Part shown: positions 48,201 through 53,744 of the stretch, piece after piece
Layout of the letters: the number at the start of each line of letters is the position of its first letter
Numbering within the stretch: position 1 is the stretch's first letter
Source: Aphrocallistes beatrix
Taxonomy: Eukaryota; Porifera; Hexactinellida; Sceptrulophora; Aphrocallistidae
Direction: 5' to 3'
Length of the DNA: 64,000 nucleotides
Assembly (NCBI GenBank): GCA_963281255.1
Contig: OY725488.1
Location: 8,343,524-8,407,523 of the forward strand
Program-made: the position numbers and the translations under genes
Notes under the pieces: generated by a model
Databases searched by the model: none
What the model saw: only the letters and a program-made list of their open reading frames with translations
Told to the model about the DNA's origin: nothing

Positions 48201-49738
48201 GAAATAATAGCTTTCTTTCGTTTCTGATAATGAATTCAATGGATTTATGAAATATTTCCATGGTGAATGAAAGGTATGTGGTGCTAAATCGTCATAGAAC
48301 ATCGATTATGAGGATATTTTTTACAAAAGCAGTGACCTTGATTCTCGATTTTCGCTGGGTGCCAGGACACATTTTTCCCCATAAAATTCACCATACAAAA
48401 CACAGCTCCAGGTCTTAGGCTCGAAAAATCTTTTAAAATCATTGAAAATATTCGAATTACGATCTCTAAAGACAATAATGCTAAGATTGTTTGAGTTTAA
48501 GAAATTTTATACCTAACGAAGCTTGTATTAGAACTTATGAGCCACCCTGTAACATATGAAGTTAATGTTTCATTTTAACATGTAACTTGTTTAGGAAGAA
48601 TTACCAGATTGGGATACGATTAGAGAAGAAGTGATGAATCCTGTTGAAATATCTGAAGTTATTTCTCTTATTGAGATGGTTCTTAAGTTTGTATCTTCTA
48701 TGGATGGCTTTTCTCCAAAGATGAAAATGAAATTTTATTTACACGAAGTACTCGGATACCCGAAAAAGAAAAATCTAATCAGCGAGAGAGTTAGTATTTA
48801 GAATTTTGAACCTTATTTATAAGTATTTTAAACTAAGATATCACATACTATATACATACATCTTAGGCAAACGAAGTGTGCTGTCTTAAACACTTATCAT
48901 CGCTGTGGCACAATTTATCCATCCACAGAGCCAAGCAATTAGTGCTTCTTCATCAGGTAATTAAAATAAGTGATTTACATGCTGCCATTGCAAAAGTTAT
49001 TTAAATTATTATAGATGTATTAGATTACAAATAGTAATTGGGTTTGGAACCGATTATTTATGATTTAATTTAGAACTTTGTATCTATTTTTTACAATCTT
49101 TAAATCATTTAATTTATTTTAGCATTATATCTCTATTTCTAGTCTCCATTTCCCTCCATATCTCACATTTATTTGGAGAATTTGAAGCCAGTAGATATTC
49201 TGAAGTTAATGCAAGACATTAATGTGACAAATGTAGATGGGATTCTCGCACTGATACACGATTTTATCTTGTTTAATCTGAATGTATCAGATCTGGCAGT
49301 TTATTCAGCTAACAGGTGAGTAGTACTTAGGCTAGAAATATTTTAATATTGTAAATAAGTTCATTTCATTTTTATGTAGAACACGTTGCCTCCTCAATAT
49401 ATTGAATCTCTATCTAAATGAAATTACGTAGGTACTCTGTAGAGATGGTTGATTTGTCCTGTTGCATACAGGATCCTCTACATTTCATATATACAATGTA
49501 GAGGATTCCGTATGCTACAGGATAATAATGTAATCAATTATTTATCATTATTTACATTTCCCGTTTAGTTTGCAAGAGAGTCTCGATCATTTTTCTAAAG
49601 GAGAAACAATTTTCATATCATCTAAAGGAACACCTGACTGTAGCATTATTCCAAAATATATCTCTGTCTCCCAAACCATTAGTGTTTGGACTTATATCGT
49701 CCAGGAGGCAGGAAGAAGGTTTATTTGATTTTTTTAAA
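8271..49738 (+). CDS. RNF213-like giant AAA+ protein, copy B (complete span, first exon frameshifted)
   Basis: Twenty-three exons sum to about 14.3 kb (about 4,760 codons; vertebrate RNF213 about 5,200). RNF213 is a cytosolic AAA+ ATPase and ubiquitin ligase. Order seen: zinc-ribbon-like N-terminus, CBM20-like stretch, long N-terminal arm, AAA2-like P-loop, AAA3 and AAA4 with clear Walker motifs, later AAA units, E3-shell helices and the C-terminal domain. The first exon (8271-17737) is intronless but broken by five indels. The AAA3 Walker B Glu is Asn. No RING or RZ zinc finger was found. Exons after the first are open and mostly phase-consistent; one junction (41389 to 42440) does not close. 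It may be a decaying gene, a neofunctionalised AAA+ protein, or a gene with assembly errors. Confidence 0.85.
8608..8612 (+). other. frameshift 1 in copy B exon 1 (2-bp loss)
   Basis: Copy B reads ATTATTTAATCAAATGG where copy C reads ATTATTTACAATCAAATGG. Two bases are missing, and copy C remains open across the site. Confidence 0.85.
9258..9268 (+). other. frameshift 2 in copy B exon 1 (about 5-bp loss)
   Basis: Copy B GAGAATGATTCAACC corresponds to copy C GAAAAAGAACTAATTCAACC; copy B lost about 5 bp. Too long for a simple homopolymer read error. Confidence 0.8.
10800..10806 (+). other. frameshift 3 in copy B exon 1 (1-bp loss)
   Basis: Copy B CTCATGACGATTTAAAG versus copy C CTCATGCACGATTTAAAG. 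One C is missing and a stop (TAA) follows at once. Confidence 0.85.
11278..11283 (+). other. frameshift 4 in copy B exon 1 (1-bp)
   Basis: DRQT and then LHRKKFTETIVEVKDKF lie in different frames. One extra T in CAAACTTGC would join them. Beyond the copy C overlap that could be tested. Confidence 0.7.
14020..14026 (+). other. frameshift 5 in copy B exon 1 (1-bp, T run)
   Basis: GLKKF is followed by TAG in one frame while the next frame reads on as LVDCMVLMSKDFTTPSL, matching RNF213 (KKFVVTF...RDFATPSL). A T run one base short explains it, so an assembly error is also possible here. Confidence 0.75.
17804..17969 (+). CDS. copy B exon 2
   Basis: Intron 17738-17803 is 66 nt (GTTTGT...AATTAATAG). 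The exon codes NLTSISSHGDKYYFKKRRLL and onward, with a donor GTAACA at 17970. It links the AAA+ core to the E3 module. Confidence 0.8.
18786..19229 (+). CDS. copy B exon 3, E3-shell region
   Basis: Acceptor TTATCTAG, donor GTAAGT. Codes ELADLTCDKISNLLSQ, then CVNFMKTLSLYIDDLIVPLL and LWGMFYRDENIINL. These match the helical region before the RING in RNF213 (the vertebrate counterpart reads TPLLASMISFIDRDGNLELL). Confidence 0.85.
19274..19876. mobile_element. MITE with CATAGGCGTAACT ends and 8-bp TSD
   Basis: Termini CATAGGCGTAACT and AGTTACGCCTATG are inverted. The target duplication TTCATTCT lies at 19266-19273 and 19877-19884. Same terminal core (CATAGGCG) and TSD length as the element at 3616-3929, so probably the same hAT-type group. 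Lies in the intron after exon 3. Confidence 0.85.
19979..20002 (-). mobile_element. solo 5' terminus of Helitron-like family 1
   Basis: TTAATCGAGTTTTAATAGTA next to a long TA/CA microsatellite (about 19905-19978). Only the start of an element is kept. Confidence 0.6.
20183..20355 (+). CDS. copy B exon 4
   Basis: Acceptor TCTCTATAG, donor GTAATT; codes GINETFERFEDSFNQSSIGR and onward to DGQLFR. Confidence 0.75.
20401..20625. repeat. interspersed repeat also found at 51120-51330
   Basis: The sequence from TACGCGCGCTACT to ACTTCCGGTTTTTATAAGTA is the reverse of 51165-51300 (CTTATAAAAACCGGAAGTGATGAGA...AGTAGCGCGCGTACG). Each copy touches a Helitron-like element and carries a (TACA/TATG)n tract. 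Confidence 0.7.
20626..21148 (-). mobile_element. Helitron-like element, family 1
   Basis: Reverse-oriented copy from CAAGCGCGCTTCGC to TAATAGTAAGGA. All family landmarks are present: the 3' hairpin GGCGGACACTTCGTGTCCGCC, two TGACGTCA palindromes and a TA microsatellite near the 5' end. Confidence 0.88.
21189..21735 (+). mobile_element. Helitron-like element, family 1, with palindromic 5' end
   Basis: TCCTTACTATTAAAACTCGA to GAAGCGCGCTTG. Forty base pairs separate it from the previous, oppositely oriented copy (5' ends facing). The first 60 bp form a near-perfect palindrome around TGTGTATACACA, as though the 5' terminus were duplicated in inverse. Confidence 0.88.
21975..22435 (+). CDS. copy B exon 5, E3-shell region
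   Basis: Acceptor TTTTTTTTTAG, donor GTAAAT. Codes TIYIMLSVAASKHKT, then IPSIHIAYHLIRRRIVFVNE (compare LPWVHLAYQRFRSRLQNFS of vertebrate RNF213) and a helical stretch ending FSDNMDSLR. Confidence 0.85.
22515..23110 (+). mobile_element. diverged Helitron-like family 2 element with nested repeat
   Basis: TTTGTTTGTTCGAATTGATTGAA at the left matches the family 2 5' region (compare 25390-25430). ACAATAGATACAGAAAGTAAAC and TTCAAACGGTTGA near 23000-23090 match its internal 125-bp repeat. Between them, 22690-22905 is a separate dispersed repeat. Confidence 0.5.
22690..22905 (-). repeat. dispersed repeat shared with both spacers
   Basis: Contains GATAGCCGAGTTTTTCTCTG, AACGCGCTATCATATGC and ACCCCACTCTGCAA, the reverse of pieces at 3240-3350 and 4025-4130 (and of 57175-57290 and 57950-58070). 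In the spacers this repeat is split by about 650 bp of other sequence; here it is continuous, so it shows the uninterrupted form. Confidence 0.65.
23869..24004 (+). CDS. copy B exon 6
   Basis: Acceptor TTGTTTAG, donor GTAATT. Reads SKWEGTKCLEIFFTHFFSEK and onward; phase 2 entry agrees with exon 5. Confidence 0.8.
24098..24596 (-). mobile_element. Helitron-like element, family 1, 5'-truncated
   Basis: CAAGCGCGCTTCGC to ATTCGTTACATATATA. The 5' terminus TCCTTAC... is missing and a family 2 element starts exactly at the break. Confidence 0.8.
24597..25364 (+). mobile_element. Helitron-like element, family 2, first of a tandem pair
   Basis: Starts TCTTATATATTAAAACTCCA, then poly-T and (TTTG)n, then GTCCGAATTGATTGAAGAAT. 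Ends CGCGCAGCGCAAGCAAGCG...GCGCGCTTG like family 1. The interior differs from the next copy. Confidence 0.8.
25365..26428 (+). mobile_element. Helitron-like element, family 2, second of a tandem pair
   Basis: TCTTATATTAAAATGCTAGG begins at the base directly after the previous element's CTTG end, so the two are joined head to tail without spacer. It ends CGAAGCGTGCTTG. The 3' hairpin is GCGGACACGCAGTGTCCGC. The middle (25750-26340) is a tandem repeat. Confidence 0.82.
25750..26340. repeat. roughly 125-bp tandem repeat inside family 2 element
   Basis: About five units, each with TAGAGACTAGCTTCCAA-GG-TGACATGGG, TTTTCAGGGGTGTAGATTTCGA, TTGTTTACTTTTGTTT and AATAGATACATAAAGTAAAC. Scattered diverged units occur at 900-1190 and 27545-27600 (reversed) and 22990-23100. 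Confidence 0.85.
26449..27238. mobile_element. MITE with TAGGACAAATTTGC ends
   Basis: TAGGACAAATTTGCGAAATC at the left is inverted at the right as GATTTTGCAAATTTGTCCTA. Both arms hold repeated AACAATTATGCATAATTGT palindromes. An inner inverted repeat (GGGACCAATTTTTTTCATGG) lies at about 26625-26735. The TSD is not clear in the TA-rich flanks. No coding capacity. Confidence 0.72.
27252..27277 (-). mobile_element. solo 5' terminus of Helitron-like family 1
   Basis: CATTAATCGAGTTTTAATAG plus TAAGGA between TA tracts; nothing else of the element remains. Confidence 0.6.
27308..27384 (+). CDS. copy B exon 7
   Basis: Acceptor TTATTTCAG, donor GTGAGT; 77 nt coding IVTQENVNFKSLLTVESILD and onward. 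Confidence 0.75.
27452..27600 (-). mobile_element. diverged Helitron-like 3' end
   Basis: CAAGCGCACACTTG then CTAGCGAAGAT, followed by reversed family 2 repeat (CATATTTTGTGAATCTATTG). It is close to the 805-1200 fragment in structure. Confidence 0.45.
27926..28012 (+). CDS. copy B exon 8, position where RING would be expected
   Basis: Acceptor ATTCTTAG, donor GTGCGT; codes SVKTEDIIHVCNLKNQSKKL then SFILFETC. The next exon starts SCQLKMLDFFQDL, which aligns with the segment directly after the RING in RNF213 (ARFRQMCNSFFVDL). The RING cysteine/histidine set is not encoded here or in the flanking exons. Confidence 0.75.
28095..28358 (+). CDS. copy B exon 9, post-RING helices
   Basis: Acceptor TTTGTAG after an 82-nt intron; donor GTAGGA. 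PLYLFKDKEMNPSPALRCIL corresponds to SPFNDVVDKTPVIRSVILKLLL of vertebrate RNF213. Confidence 0.85.
28579..28696 (+). CDS. copy B exon 10
   Basis: Acceptor AATTTTAG, donor GTAATA; codes NESIQNQIRENLNANCLMLG and onward. Confidence 0.8.
28697..29491. other. intron of copy B, no gene seen
   Basis: AT-rich. A faint Helitron-like 3' end remnant (CTAGCGAAGCGTACT) lies near 28845; nothing else is recognised. Confidence 0.4.
29492..29938 (+). CDS. copy B exon 11
   Basis: Acceptor TATCACAG, donor GTTAGT; 149 codons. AAIRFAIHWIVKWKTAFHLR and FVKEDPNIQLFLSKTFYFHV correspond to the RNF213 region LYLVRKLSSQRGMEFVQ (helical, after the RING); KCFFPKNYGA corresponds to HQWVFPKDVV. Confidence 0.85.
30276..30383 (+). 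CDS. copy B exon 12
   Basis: Acceptor CATTTTAG, donor GTTACT; 108 nt coding KWYLDLFYGIDATYMTIKDL, matching the MDRYLVYGDEYKALRDAV stretch of RNF213. Confidence 0.8.
30430..30515 (-). mobile_element. remnant of Helitron-like 3' end
   Basis: CTATGCGCACTTGCGCTGCGAGACTGGCAAACACTTCGTATCCGC resembles the reversed family terminus in short stretches (TTGCGCTGCG, ACACTTCGT). Strongly diverged. Confidence 0.4.
30950..31235. mobile_element. diverged arm of a mariner-like MITE
   Basis: TCTTAAAATCATTGGAAATA then TTCGAATTACAATCTCTATA and TTTTAGAAATTTTATATCCA match the inner arm of the element at 47781-48549; the terminus is degraded (CACCCTCTAGTG). Confidence 0.45.
31236..32702. other. intron sequence of copy B, no gene seen
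   Basis: AT-rich. 32050-32190 resembles 21810-21950 (AGAATGCTCTAAAATGAATA, CATGTTCCTTCGAGTCACTT), so it is another dispersed repeat. No coding region recognised. Confidence 0.45.
32703..32804 (+). CDS. copy B exon 13
   Basis: Acceptor TTTTATAG, donor GTAAGG; 102 nt coding GVKRFQQNIIFAIFSEFVPY and onward. The next intron (32805-41035) hosts the 7.7-kb transposon. Confidence 0.75.
33361..33903 (+). mobile_element. Helitron-like element, family 1, nested in transposon arm, with empty site
   Basis: TCCTTACTATTAAAACTCGA to CGAAGCGCGCTTG inside the left inverted arm. The right arm keeps the empty site at 40219/40220 (GTTATTTAA joined to TATATATTAAAAC when read in reverse). This again shows A/T insertion without target duplication and fixes both element ends to the base. 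Confidence 0.93.
34600..36027 (+). mobile_element. Helitron-like element, family 1, carrying a nested mariner-like MITE
   Basis: TCCTTACTATTAAAACTCGA at the left, GAAGCGCGCTTG at the right. The TA microsatellite is interrupted by 34641-35520. The 3' hairpin is GGTGGACAC-TTT-GTGTCCGCC with one G-T pair. Confidence 0.88.
34641..35520. mobile_element. mariner-like MITE with long inverted repeats
   Basis: GGGCATTCCAAAAGTTCTCG and its inverse at the ends, flanked by TA on both sides (34639-34640, 35521-35522). The inverted arms extend about 180 bp or more. The centre (35335-35440) has CACTTTCA repeats. No transposase frame. Confidence 0.8.
36098..39632 (-). pseudogene. transposase-like gene of the 7.7-kb transposon, broken
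   Basis: Minus-strand exons run from 39632 to 36098. The start is MASFSIESLLPN with DNICGHHFAMY; then VIPGKRLCVRCKIQM (38896-39225), 38592-38852, SLRPKWCILPGASGTHSVCV (37440-37625), GDFAENFTFVIQDEIQSYHW (36969-37329) and YFSDGCAAQYKNKYNF with HGKSPCDGIGGTVKR (36565-36909), ending in 36098-36553. The Asp, Cys and His motifs recall a widespread family of uncharacterised invertebrate transposon proteins with a presumed DDE-type nuclease; I do not know its formal name. A frameshift near 36980 and an in-frame stop at 36931-36933 break it. Confidence 0.75.
36565..36909 (-). pseudogene. putative catalytic region of the transposase-like gene
   Basis: MHHDTSMVYLIQKMLLSYV, then the conserved YFSDGCAAQYKN block and FFATAHGKSPCDG. 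The sequence before it is separated by the stop at 36931-36933, although FISDDMHHDT reads through in the same frame after that stop. Confidence 0.75.
40690..40840. mobile_element. short GC-rich MITE remnant
   Basis: GGGGCGCCGAAC at the left and CTCGGCGCCTATG at the right are imperfect inverted ends, related to the CATAGGCGCC group; the interior has G and C runs (GGGGGGGCTCGAGTCCCCC). No TSD identified. Confidence 0.45.
41036..41389 (+). CDS. copy B exon 14
   Basis: Acceptor TGTTTTTTAG, donor GTAATG. NTVFIAGVLCHIGVFLQL and TLIHFNPTELHNHFFPAISE match the vertebrate region ending MAHAFLPTMPED, just before the RZ zinc finger. Ends in phase 0, but exon 15 needs phase 2 with its best acceptor, so a small exon may be missing or the gene may be damaged here. 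Confidence 0.82.
41390..42439. other. intron where the RZ finger would be expected
   Basis: No W-x-x-C-P-N-G-H type motif or cysteine cluster was found in the forward frames. A MITE-like pair GGGCGTAAA...TTTACGCC lies at about 41433-41580. The open stretch 42366-42439 (KWQPCYMMKVCLVCSF) joins exon 15 in frame but lacks a good acceptor. Confidence 0.5.
42440..42726 (+). CDS. copy B exon 15, post-RZ region
   Basis: Acceptor TTCTTTTAG, donor GTACGT. NLAPISVALIRTLMHSIFIW corresponds to GLPPVVFLLIRLLTHLALLL of vertebrate RNF213, immediately after its RZ finger. Confidence 0.82.
42963..43128 (+). CDS. copy B exon 16
   Basis: Acceptor TTATATAG, donor GTAAGT; reads LRIPTYLLTSTDRDEWEYFF in the phase left by exon 15. 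DRDEWEYFF aligns with MRNNWEKEI of RNF213. Confidence 0.82.
43512..43696. mobile_element. pogo/Tigger-like MITE
   Basis: CAGTCAGGTTCGCTTATTAT and its inverse (ending CCTGACTG), flanked by TA (43510-43511, 43697-43698). 185 bp, no coding. Confidence 0.82.
44362..45012. mobile_element. pogo/Tigger-like non-autonomous element
   Basis: CAGTGAACTTTGGATTTAAT at the left; TAAATCCGAAGTTCACTG at the right; TA duplications at 44360-44361 and 45013-45014. A short minus-strand frame (44642-44878) contains cysteines but is not recognised. Confidence 0.8.
45232..45775 (+). mobile_element. Helitron-like element, family 1
   Basis: TCCTTACTATTAAAACTCGA to GAAGCGCGCTTG, next base T. 3' hairpin GGCGGACAC-GAA-GTGTCCGCC. 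Confidence 0.88.
45900..46195 (+). CDS. copy B exon 17
   Basis: Acceptor ATGATTTAG, donor GTATGT. LHTRAKYPLLEKFLKEETRL and KYLPDLVNLRFQLIQKSM align with VPILWHFLQKEAELRLVKFLPEIL of RNF213. Confidence 0.85.
46196..46799. other. intron of copy B, no gene seen
   Basis: Contains GGTGGGGCACAG and CGGGTGGGACACAC pieces of a probable degraded repeat; no reading frame of note. Confidence 0.4.
46800..47031 (+). CDS. copy B exon 18
   Basis: Acceptor CTTTTTAG, donor GTAATT. GGLLTKLISSLVDIHNGFIS matches LGLCATALVSYLIRLHNEIV of vertebrate RNF213. Confidence 0.87.
47468..47744 (+). CDS. copy B exon 19
   Basis: Acceptor CTGATTAG, donor GTCAGT; 277 nt, same as 27-303 of copy A. Reading RSKRSVPLSLVSPSHMINYE continues exon 18 in phase 2. 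Confidence 0.87.
47781..48549. mobile_element. mariner-like MITE in copy B intron
   Basis: CAGGGTGGCTCATAAGTTCT at the left and its inverse at the right, flanked by TA. The arms stay complementary for about 200 bp (TCTTTAGAGATTGTAATTCG). The copy A intron lacks it, so it entered after the copies separated or was lost from A. No transposase frame. Confidence 0.85.
48595..48789 (+). CDS. copy B exon 20
   Basis: Acceptor TTGTTTAG, donor GTTAGT; 195 nt, counterpart of 373-567. Confidence 0.87.
48867..48956 (+). CDS. copy B exon 21
   Basis: Acceptor CATCTTAG, donor GTAATT; 90 nt coding CCLKHLSSLWHNLSIHRAKQ, counterpart of 644-733. Confidence 0.87.
49143..49315 (+). CDS. copy B exon 22
   Basis: Acceptor ATTTCTAG, donor GTGAGT; begins SPFPSISHIYLENLKP, counterpart of 1823-2001. 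Confidence 0.87.
49569..49738 (+). CDS. copy B terminal exon
   Basis: Acceptor CCGTTTAG; SVSQTISVWTYIVQEAGRRF then TGA at 49736-49738. The C-terminal tail differs from that of copy A. Confidence 0.87.
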
Positions 49739-50180
49739 CGGATTAATCTTACTTTTTATGTGAAAATATTATCTTTTAATATAATCCTATTGTCTTGCTT
49801 TTGAATTGAATTGTGAATACGTATTATGATTTTGATTAATTGCCAATGTTGATGTATATAATTGCTATATAAGGTGTACCAATGTATTTGTATCTTCCTC
49901 AAATTATTAACTTAAACGATATTATTAACAGGTCTCTCAAGGCCAATGTATATGTTGTGGTCCACCCGGTTATCCATTTTTTGAATAAGCATTACAAGTT
50001 ATTAATAAAACGTACGGCGAAGACATAAACTCTAAATACAGGAGTTCATGCACATAGGCGATTTGAGCAAATTATTGGGGGGGGGGGGGGCGAGATTTTT
50101 TTCATCATCAGAGATAACATAATTAATTCACTATCATTATAGTAGTATATCAAATAACATATTAATTTATTAATGTATAT
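49739..50180. other. 3' flank of copy B, no gene seen
   Basis: AT-rich. A CATAGGCGAT terminus and a run of 14 G (50077-50090) suggest the start of a degraded CATAGGCG-type MITE at 50053. Confidence 0.4.
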
Positions 50181-50697
50181 AAGCGCGCTTCGCTTGCTTG
50201 CGCTGCGCGGCTGGCGGACACTTTTTGTCCGCCGGAGGCTCCCTTCGGTCGCCTGGAGTCACATTGGTTAATTATAAGGGAGATATCATCTCTAAATATG
50301 TCTGTCCTACTGTTATAATCGAAATCAGTCAAATCACTCGAAAAATCACCAAAATTGTCAATAATAAAATTTTTTGATGAGTAATGATGACGTCATAACA
50401 AAGCGATGAGTCATCTTTTTTGATGATAGTTGCATCATATGTGAGGTATGTTAGTATACATATTCTATTAAAATTTCAGCCTTCTATCCCTATAATGGCT
50501 GAGTTATGCTCGAATAACTGTATTGCTTAACTTTTAAAAATGTGACAATGACGTCATAATTTCATGATGAGTCGACATTTTGCTCTGAGCTCAGAACTTA
50601 CTGGAGACATAGCCAAAATACTCCCACATGCCAAAAATTAGCTTTCTATGACCGGCAGTTTCTTCAATCAATTCGTTACATATATATATATATATAT
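50181..50697 (-). mobile_element. Helitron-like element, family 1, 5' end cut
   Basis: AAGCGCGCTTCGC (terminal C lost) to ATTCGTTACATATATA. The next element starts within its TA tract. Confidence 0.82.
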
Positions 50698-50918
50698 CCT
50701 TACTATTAAAACTCGATTAATGTATATACCGGTATATATATACGTATAAATATATATCTGTAACGAATTGATTGAAGAAACTGCCAGGCACAGATGCATT
50801 TAGAGATGTTATCTCCCATATAATTAATCACTGGTGACCACAGGCGCCCAAAGGGCGCCTCCGGCGGACACAAAGTGTCCGCCAGCCGCGCGCAGCCCAA
50901 GCAAGCGAAGCGCGCTTG
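50698..50918 (+). mobile_element. Helitron-like element, family 1, internally deleted
   Basis: TCCTTACTATTAAAACTCGA to AGCGCGCTTG in only 221 bp; the middle, including both TGACGTCA sites, is missing. Confidence 0.82.
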
Positions 50919-50930
50919 TATATAAATAAA

Positions 50931-50960
50931 TCCTTACTATTAAAACTCGATTAATGTGTA

Positions 50961-51004
<44 letters not shown>

Positions 51005-51639
51005 ACGAATTGATTGAAGAAACTGCCAGTTATAGAAAGCTAATATTACTTTCTAAGCGGGAAAATCAGATCCTACATGGTGAAATACCCTACATTAGTC
51101 GTTGAGATCTTGCTTATATCTTTAAACAAAGCTTTGCAGTGGAGGTGTTAAAATATGAATATATACTTATAAAAACCGGAAGTGATGAGATTTTGCGAAA
51201 AAATGTTGACAGTGCACATCTACACCATAAAGAGATCCTACATGCGAAATTTGGTAAATATCGGACTGTTAGATTTCGCAGTAGCGCGCGTACGGACATA
51301 CATACATACATACATACATACATACATACATACATACATACATACGGACGGACGAGATACTCCGTCCATGCCATAAGGGCATCTCTCTATAGGAGCTGCA
51401 CTAAAAAATGATGACTCATCACTTTGTTATGACGTCATCATTACGCATCAAAAATTTTAAAATTGACAAATTTGGTGATTTTTCGAGTGATATCGATTAT
51501 CACAGTAGGACAGACATATTTAGAGATCCTATCTCCCTTATAATTAACCAATGTGACCCCAGGCGACCGAAGGGAGCCTCCGGTGGACACTTTGTGTCCA
51601 CCAGTCGCGCAGCGCAAGCAAGCAAGCGAAGCGCGCTTG
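50931..51639 (+). mobile_element. Helitron-like element, family 1, with foreign insert
   Basis: TCCTTACTATTAAAACTCGA to GCGCGCTTG. About 51045-51400 is replaced by the repeat shared with 20401-20625 plus a (TACA)n tract. 3' hairpin GGTGGACAC-TTT-GTGTCCACC at 51582-51602 carries a paired change. Confidence 0.82.
51296..51350. repeat. (ACAT)n microsatellite
   Basis: About 12 units of TACA ending CGGACGGACGAGATAC. Confidence 0.9.
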
Positions 51640-51652
51640 TAAATAAATATAT

Positions 51653-51677
51653 ATTAATCGAGGTTTAATAGTAAGGA
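51653..51677 (-). mobile_element. solo 5' terminus of Helitron-like family 1
   Basis: ATTAATCGAGGTTTAATAGT plus AAGGA, inverted and 13 bp after the preceding element. Confidence 0.55.
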
Positions 51678-51679
51678 TT

Positions 51680-52020
51680 GGTAGCTAGAAATATAGCAAG
51701 GTCCAGATATGAAGTATTTTAACTCTATATCGAAGTTTCAAATATATTTTGTCTCACTACATTTCGACTTATAAATTCCTTCAATAATTTCTTCATATTA
51801 AGGAGATCAAGTTCTTTATATGTTGATAAAGTCAACAGCGATTAATTTTTTGAAACCATATAATAAAAGTTTATAGTGAACACCAATAATATAATAATAG
51901 TGTGCATTACTTAAAAGCCATGTTCATTCTACAATTTATTATATAAGGAGCACATCCATATTAATTGACATTACTGAGTTTAAAATTTATTTCTGTTAAT
52001 CTGATATTTGTTCTCATGGT
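51680..52020. other. AT-rich stretch, nothing recognised
   Basis: No coding frame or repeat match seen. Confidence 0.4.
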
Positions 52021-52023
52021 TAT

Positions 52024-53490
52024 CTAGTTAATCGGTTATCTAGTTAATCGGCATCTCCCAGCAATTGAGGAGTTCAGTCAGTTGCCTCTGTCCAGCGCAA
52101 CCCTTCAGCGTTTATTCTTCGAGATGAAGACGAAGAAAGCAACTCTTTTTGCTGCTTGTAGCTCCGTCGCTGACGAGATAATGTCTTTTTGGGCTCGTAC
52201 AAACATCTTAACAACCGAGAAACCTCATATTGTCAGCAAACTCAAGGTTCTCTCCATCAGCAGTACTTCCGAGTTGCTAGGAATAAGCATCGTAAGAGTG
52301 CCACAGCAGAAGTTATATACTCAATTTACGATGCAACTCTGTATGCTGTTTGATATCCCCATGCAGACTGGCAGAAAGCGACCAAAGTACTCGTTGACCG
52401 CCAATTCCTTGTTGATCAACGTGGGCCCGGAAGATGGCAATGTCTACTGAGGACACCAACTTCAGACGAGTTACTGAGAAATGCCATAAACGCGAGCTGT
52501 CAGAGCAACAACGTCTGATAACTGAATCAGAGCCTTGCATTTCCAGTCAATCCAATTGGACATATTACATAGCGAGTGACAGCGAGTCTTCCATCACTGA
52601 CAATGACTATACTCCAACAGTGGATACATTACGTAACATAAAATTGTTGTCCCGGCGCTTGCTACAGCAGGACTGAACGTCAACCAGCTCACAATGTCTC
52701 GCTCCACTACTATGAAGCTCGTAAATAGTAGCGTGGGTTGATGCCTGCGAGCGTGAGGCAGAATTTCCAGCCAATGGTCCCACTGATTGCACATTTCGAC
52801 GGAAAGCTTTTGCCAAATCGAGAAGGGATGAAGAGGGATCATCTGATAATTATGTCTGGTCTGGATACCAGTACTCGACAAAATCAAAATATGGTGGTGG
52901 CTATCTTAGCCACCATTTTACTTTCCTAGCTGCTTTTAGCCACCAAATTCTAAATACGTGCTACAAATAGGCCAGTACTTCATAAAATTTGGTGGCTTAT
53001 CGTTAAATTTTAGTGGCTTTCGCCACCAAACCACCAGATTTGTCGAGCACTGCTGGATACGGAGAAACTGCTGGGCATCCCTATCTTAACTAGTGGAAGT
53101 GGACAGGTGATGGAGTTCCTACACGAATGGTCAGGAGTCGAAGATAATCTGGCATGCGTTTGCTTTGACACAACAGCGAGCAACATGAGAGTACACACAG
53201 GAGCGATCACAATCGTTCAGGAATTCTTCAGACGCAGACTGTTATTCCTTCCGTGCCGACATCACACGCTGGAGCTGTACGCAGCTGCAGTCTTCGACAC
53301 CTTTACTTCGTCGGGACTAGAGATAGAGTGGAACCTGCTGAGATGACTTGGCTTGAATCACATCGGGACGAGGTCGTGGAGAAACTTAACTATCATTTGG
53401 ATGACTATAAAGAATTCGCTTATCTGACTTTTCGCTTGTTGGGGAAAAAATTGATGTCAAATTTTCTGCACCGGAGGCTTATCATCTGAG
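52024..53490 (+). pseudogene. degenerate transposon protein (FDTTASN / CRHH family)
   Basis: Broken plus-strand frames. LPLSSATLQRLFFEMKTKKA (52082 on), LCMLFDIP then in another frame VDRQFLVDQRGPGRWQC, HFDGKLLPNREGMKRDHL (near 52790), and LLGIPILTSGSGQ with CVCFDTTASNMRVHTGA and LFLPCRHHTLELYAAAVF (53060-53330). I recall this motif series from repetitive invertebrate proteins, likely transposase-derived with an RNase H-like fold. Multiple stops and frameshifts, plus a MITE inserted at 52869-53052, show it is dead. Confidence 0.65.
52869..53052. mobile_element. 184-bp hAT-type MITE inside dead transposon gene
   Basis: CAGTACTCGACAAAATC and GATTTGTCGAGCACTG are inverted ends; the target duplication CTGGATAC (52861-52868 and 53053-53060) is 8 bp. 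Removing one duplicate rejoins the host frame between MSGLDT and LLGIPIL. Confidence 0.88.
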
Positions 53491-53744
53491 AATGAAAATA
53501 AATCAAATTGTCATGGAAATACTCTTATGCCATTTCCAAAAATTGGATAATCAGAAGTTGACAAGGAGATTTGTCTAAATAAAAAAGTTCTATTATTATG
53601 AAATACAGGTACTCTATTGGTTCTTATCAAATAAAACACAGTTCATTCCGACATGTACTCCATTATTTAGAAAAATTGGATAATCGGACTGACTAGTACA
53701 GACATAATGACCTTGAGACCTGTTAATAATGTCAGTTTTAGCTA

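Noticed and set aside
51296-51350. Possible regulatory repeat
   Set aside because: Simple (ACAT)n microsatellite.
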